Source of the DNA: CAYMLL01 sp964390645
Lineage (GTDB): Bacteria; Planctomycetota; UBA8108
Reading direction: 5' to 3'
Assembly: GCA_964390645.1 (NCBI GenBank)
Contig: CAYMLL010000078.1
Span: forward strand, 1-25,850
Length of the DNA: 25,850 nucleotides
Shown here: positions 21,625 to 25,850 of the stretch, piece after piece
How positions within the stretch are numbered: position 1 is the stretch's first letter
How the letters are laid out: each line of letters begins with the position of its first letter
The notes under the pieces: model-generated
Seen by the model: the letters and a program-made list of their open reading frames with translations, nothing else
Databases searched by the model: none
Told to the model about the DNA's origin: nothing
Made by a program: the position numbers and the translations under genes

Positions 21625-22478
21625 AGAGCCCGTCGATGATCGAGGGTGTCACGAATCACTGGAGCTGCTCGCTGATCGCTGCTGACGCGGCGATTCGCCG
21701 GGCGGTGCTGGCGCTCGCCGCGGATCGACCGGATCGTCTCGAGGTCGAGCTGGTATGCGACCGCCGCGGCGTCGCGCTCGAGAGCGTGTCACCTGGAGCC
21801 GGCGTCCAGCTGCTCGCCGGTGAGGGAGAGCTCTTTCGGGGGAACGTCTCGTCGCGGTCCCTGGAGGTCGATCGTGGCGAGTCGGTCGGCCGCTTCGTGG
21901 CGTACTCGGACTACGAGGCTCACCGAGGCGGCAAGCCGCGTGAGTCGTACTACCAGATGAGCGACGGCGAGGTCGCCGAGCGTATCGCGTGCGAGCTCGG
22001 GCTCGAGTCGCGTGTGGAGCGCACGTCCTTCGTCCACGAGCGGCTCGACCGGGTCGGCGACTCGTTGCGATTTCTGCGTCAGCGAGCGCGCCGGATCGGC
22101 TTCGAGCTGGCGGTTACGGCGGGAACGCTCTGGTTCGCGAGCGGCTTACCCGCAGTCGATGAGCTGCCGTTTCCGTGCACGACACCGATGGTGAAGCCGG
22201 ATGGAGAGCTCCTGTCGATTCACGTCGAGGATCGCGGGGAGCTCGGGCGCGGCGGTGAGATCGTGCTTGCGGGCGACGATCGCTGGAGGCCTCTGGTGGT
22301 CTTCGAGATCGAGGGATTCGGTGCCATGTGGGACGGCTCGTACCGAGCGATCCGCTGCATTCATTCCCGCGGCATCGACGGTGCACGCACGCGGGTCGTC
22401 TTCCTGGAACGGGGAGCCGATCGTGTTCGATGGGACGGCGATCCGGAGTTCGGGAGGGCGTCGCATGGCTGCGGATGA
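21621..22478 (+). CDS. Baseplate hub protein (gp27/VgrG N-terminal, phage late control D-like)
   Basis: 285 residues. It resembles the hub half of VgrG/Pvc8: LEVELVCDRRGVALESVSPG, GELFRGNVSSRSLEVDRG, then KPRESYYQMSDGEVAERIACELGL and GDSLRFLRQRARRIGFELAV with GTLWFASG. These correspond to the D-protein segments that trimerise on the spike. The OB-fold and beta-helical spike found in full VgrG or Pvc8 are not present, so the spike must be separate or missing from this window. The start is GTG 21621 (GTGA overlap with the adaptor stop) or ATG 21636, which has GGAGGTGA 13 bases upstream. It overlaps the gp25-like gene by 14 bases. Confidence 0.8.
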   Translation: MKSPSMIEGVTNHWSCSLIAADAAIRRAVLALAADRPDRLEVELVCDRRGVALESVSPGAGVQLLAGEGELFRGNVSSRSLEVDRGESVGRFVAYSDYEAHRGGKPRESYYQMSDGEVAERIACELGLESRVERTSFVHERLDRVGDSLRFLRQRARRIGFELAVTAGTLWFASGLPAVDELPFPCTTPMVKPDGELLSIHVEDRGELGRGGEIVLAGDDRWRPLVVFEIEGFGAMWDGSYRAIRCIHSRGIDGARTRVVFLERGADRVRWDGDPEFGRASHGCG

Positions 22479-22848
22479 TCCCTGGACCTTGCCTCTGGCT
22501 GTTGACGCGAACGGTGATCTCGGCGGCAAGACGCTCGGTGGGCTTGCGGATCGTCTGCGGCTGGTTCTCGGGGTCGCGCCCGGCGAGCGTCCCTTGCTTC
22601 CGGGGTTCGGTTGCGGGCTGCATCGCATGAGATCGATCACCACCGAGCGTGAGCGGCAGATCGCCGCGGCGCTCGTGGAGGAGGCCCTCGATCGTTGGGC
22701 GCCGTGGGCGCGCGTCGATCGGGTCGAGGTGGCGCGAGTCACGGCCGGGCGAGTCGATCTTGTGATCTGGACCGCCACGGAGAAGATGGAGCTCGAGGTC
22801 GAACGAGCAGCAGCGCAGAGAGGAGTCCGGCGGGGCTCCGGAAGCTAG
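22465..22848 (+). CDS. gp25-like baseplate wedge protein (Pvc9-like)
   Basis: 127 residues, the usual size for the GPW/gp25 family. Signatures: DPWTLPLAVDANGDLG, LGGLADRLRLVLGVAPGERPLLPGFGCGLH, TTERERQIAAALVEEALDRWAPWARVDRVEV and VDLVIWTATE. Together with the J-like protein it forms the wedges that trigger sheath contraction. The ATG at 22465 follows GGGAGGG (22452-22458) at ideal spacing, inside the hub gene. The stop is immediately followed by the next ATG. Confidence 0.9.
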   Translation: MAADDPWTLPLAVDANGDLGGKTLGGLADRLRLVLGVAPGERPLLPGFGCGLHRMRSITTERERQIAAALVEEALDRWAPWARVDRVEVARVTAGRVDLVIWTATEKMELEVERAAAQRGVRRGSGS

Positions 22849-25397
<2,549 letters not shown>

Positions 25398-25401
<4 letters not shown>

Positions 25402-25850
25402 GTGGCGAGCTCCGCGAACGCAGGCTCTTCGACGATCTTCCGGGCGTCTACCGGCGTGATGGCGGGCGTGTTCTCGAGCGCTATCTCGATCTCGCGGGAT
25501 CCCTGGTCGACCCGCTNNNNNNNNNNGCGCCGACGTCGTCGAGCTCGTCGCCGCCCGGGCGCCCGAGCTTCTCGCTCGTTTCGGGATCGAGTCGCTGGCG
25601 GCGGCAGGCGTCGGGAGTGTCGCCACCGCGCGTGAGCTGGTTCTGCGTCTCGCTCGGTCCGGGTCGGAGCCCGCCTTGCCGCCGCCCGTGGTCTGGCCCG
25701 GCCGAGTGCTCGAGGAGAAGGATGAGGGGGAGCTCGTCGTGCGCCCGCCCCCGGGCACCCCTGCGGGCGTTATCGCGGGGGCCTGTGCGGCCCTGCCGAC
25801 CCCACCCCCGAGCCACCACCGCCGCCACCACCCTCTCCCCCGCCGTGTCG
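25398..25850 (+). CDS. Phage tail protein I/Pvc12-like baseplate protein, partial and gapped
   Basis: It starts at an ATG overlapping the J-like stop (ATGA). The N-terminus (ELRERRLFDDLPGVYRRDG, VLERYLDLAGSLVDPL) matches the opening of P2 gpI/Pvc12-type proteins (L-P-x-x-Y-R-R-D, then F/Y-L-x-L). A run of 10 N (25517-25526) follows. After it the coding frame is shifted by two (ADVVELVAARAPELLARFG, ATARELVLRLARSG), so the true gap is not 10 bases. The protein continues to the window edge without a stop. The final 60 bases are Pro/His-rich low complexity and may be poor sequence. Its position after gp25-like and J-like genes is the standard eCIS order. Confidence 0.7.
25517..25526. other. Assembly gap of 10 N
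   Basis: A run of unknown bases inside the gpI-like gene. Flanking coding frames disagree, so the true length differs from 10 (modulo 3). Confidence 0.99.

Overview
The window is a GC-rich, gene-dense stretch of bacterial chromosome. It is probably from an uncultivated bacterium, assembled from draft data: there are two runs of N, and two neighbouring genes carry frameshifts. Several proteins have a planctomycete flavour: a PQQ-like beta-propeller beginning with an NWSQFRGP motif, a large secreted HEGTH protein with a TPR-like N-terminus, and a bacterial histone-fold protein. Outer-membrane lipoproteins of BamE type point to a two-membrane cell. Planctomycetota or a relative is my best guess, but this is inference only.

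Housekeeping half (1-13677). The left edge holds the end of carboxynorspermidine synthase overlapping nspC (norspermidine/spermidine by the carboxy-polyamine route). A convergent secreted metallopeptidase-like gene follows. A divergent AT-rich promoter region then leads into the operon mqnC (futalosine menaquinone pathway, frameshifted), ygfZ (frameshifted), lysC and nadE, followed by a beta-propeller gene. On the minus strand are a SMUG-type uracil-DNA glycosylase, a BamE-like lipoprotein pair (one fused to a barrel-like domain), and moaD-moaE.

Accessory half (13828-25850). A 77-residue histone-fold protein with a lysine-rich tail is transcribed divergently from a long plus-strand cluster that I read as a compact extracellular contractile injection system (eCIS). 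In order: FHA plus giant coiled coil; an unrecognised 159-residue protein; a DUF4255/Pvc16-like cap protein; a shortened sheath-like protein; tube 1; an unrecognised 118-residue protein; tube 2; an unrecognised 251-residue protein with signs of compensating frameshifts; a Pvc7-like CIS-tube adaptor; a gp27/VgrG-like hub without a visible spike; a gp25-like wedge; a baseplate J-like wedge; and the start of a gpI-like protein cut by the window end. From the cap gene onward nearly every junction is a 1-16 base overlap or abuts, so this is one transcription unit. Two sigma70-like promoters are visible, before the FHA gene and before the cap gene. The AAA+ ATPase, tape measure, spike/PAAR tip and tail fibres are not seen; they may lie beyond the right edge.

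The most interesting points are the stripped-down eCIS with an FHA coiled-coil partner and three unknown ORFs, the tailed bacterial histone beside it, and in-frame hexanucleotide repeats encoding alternating acidic peptides in three unrelated genes.
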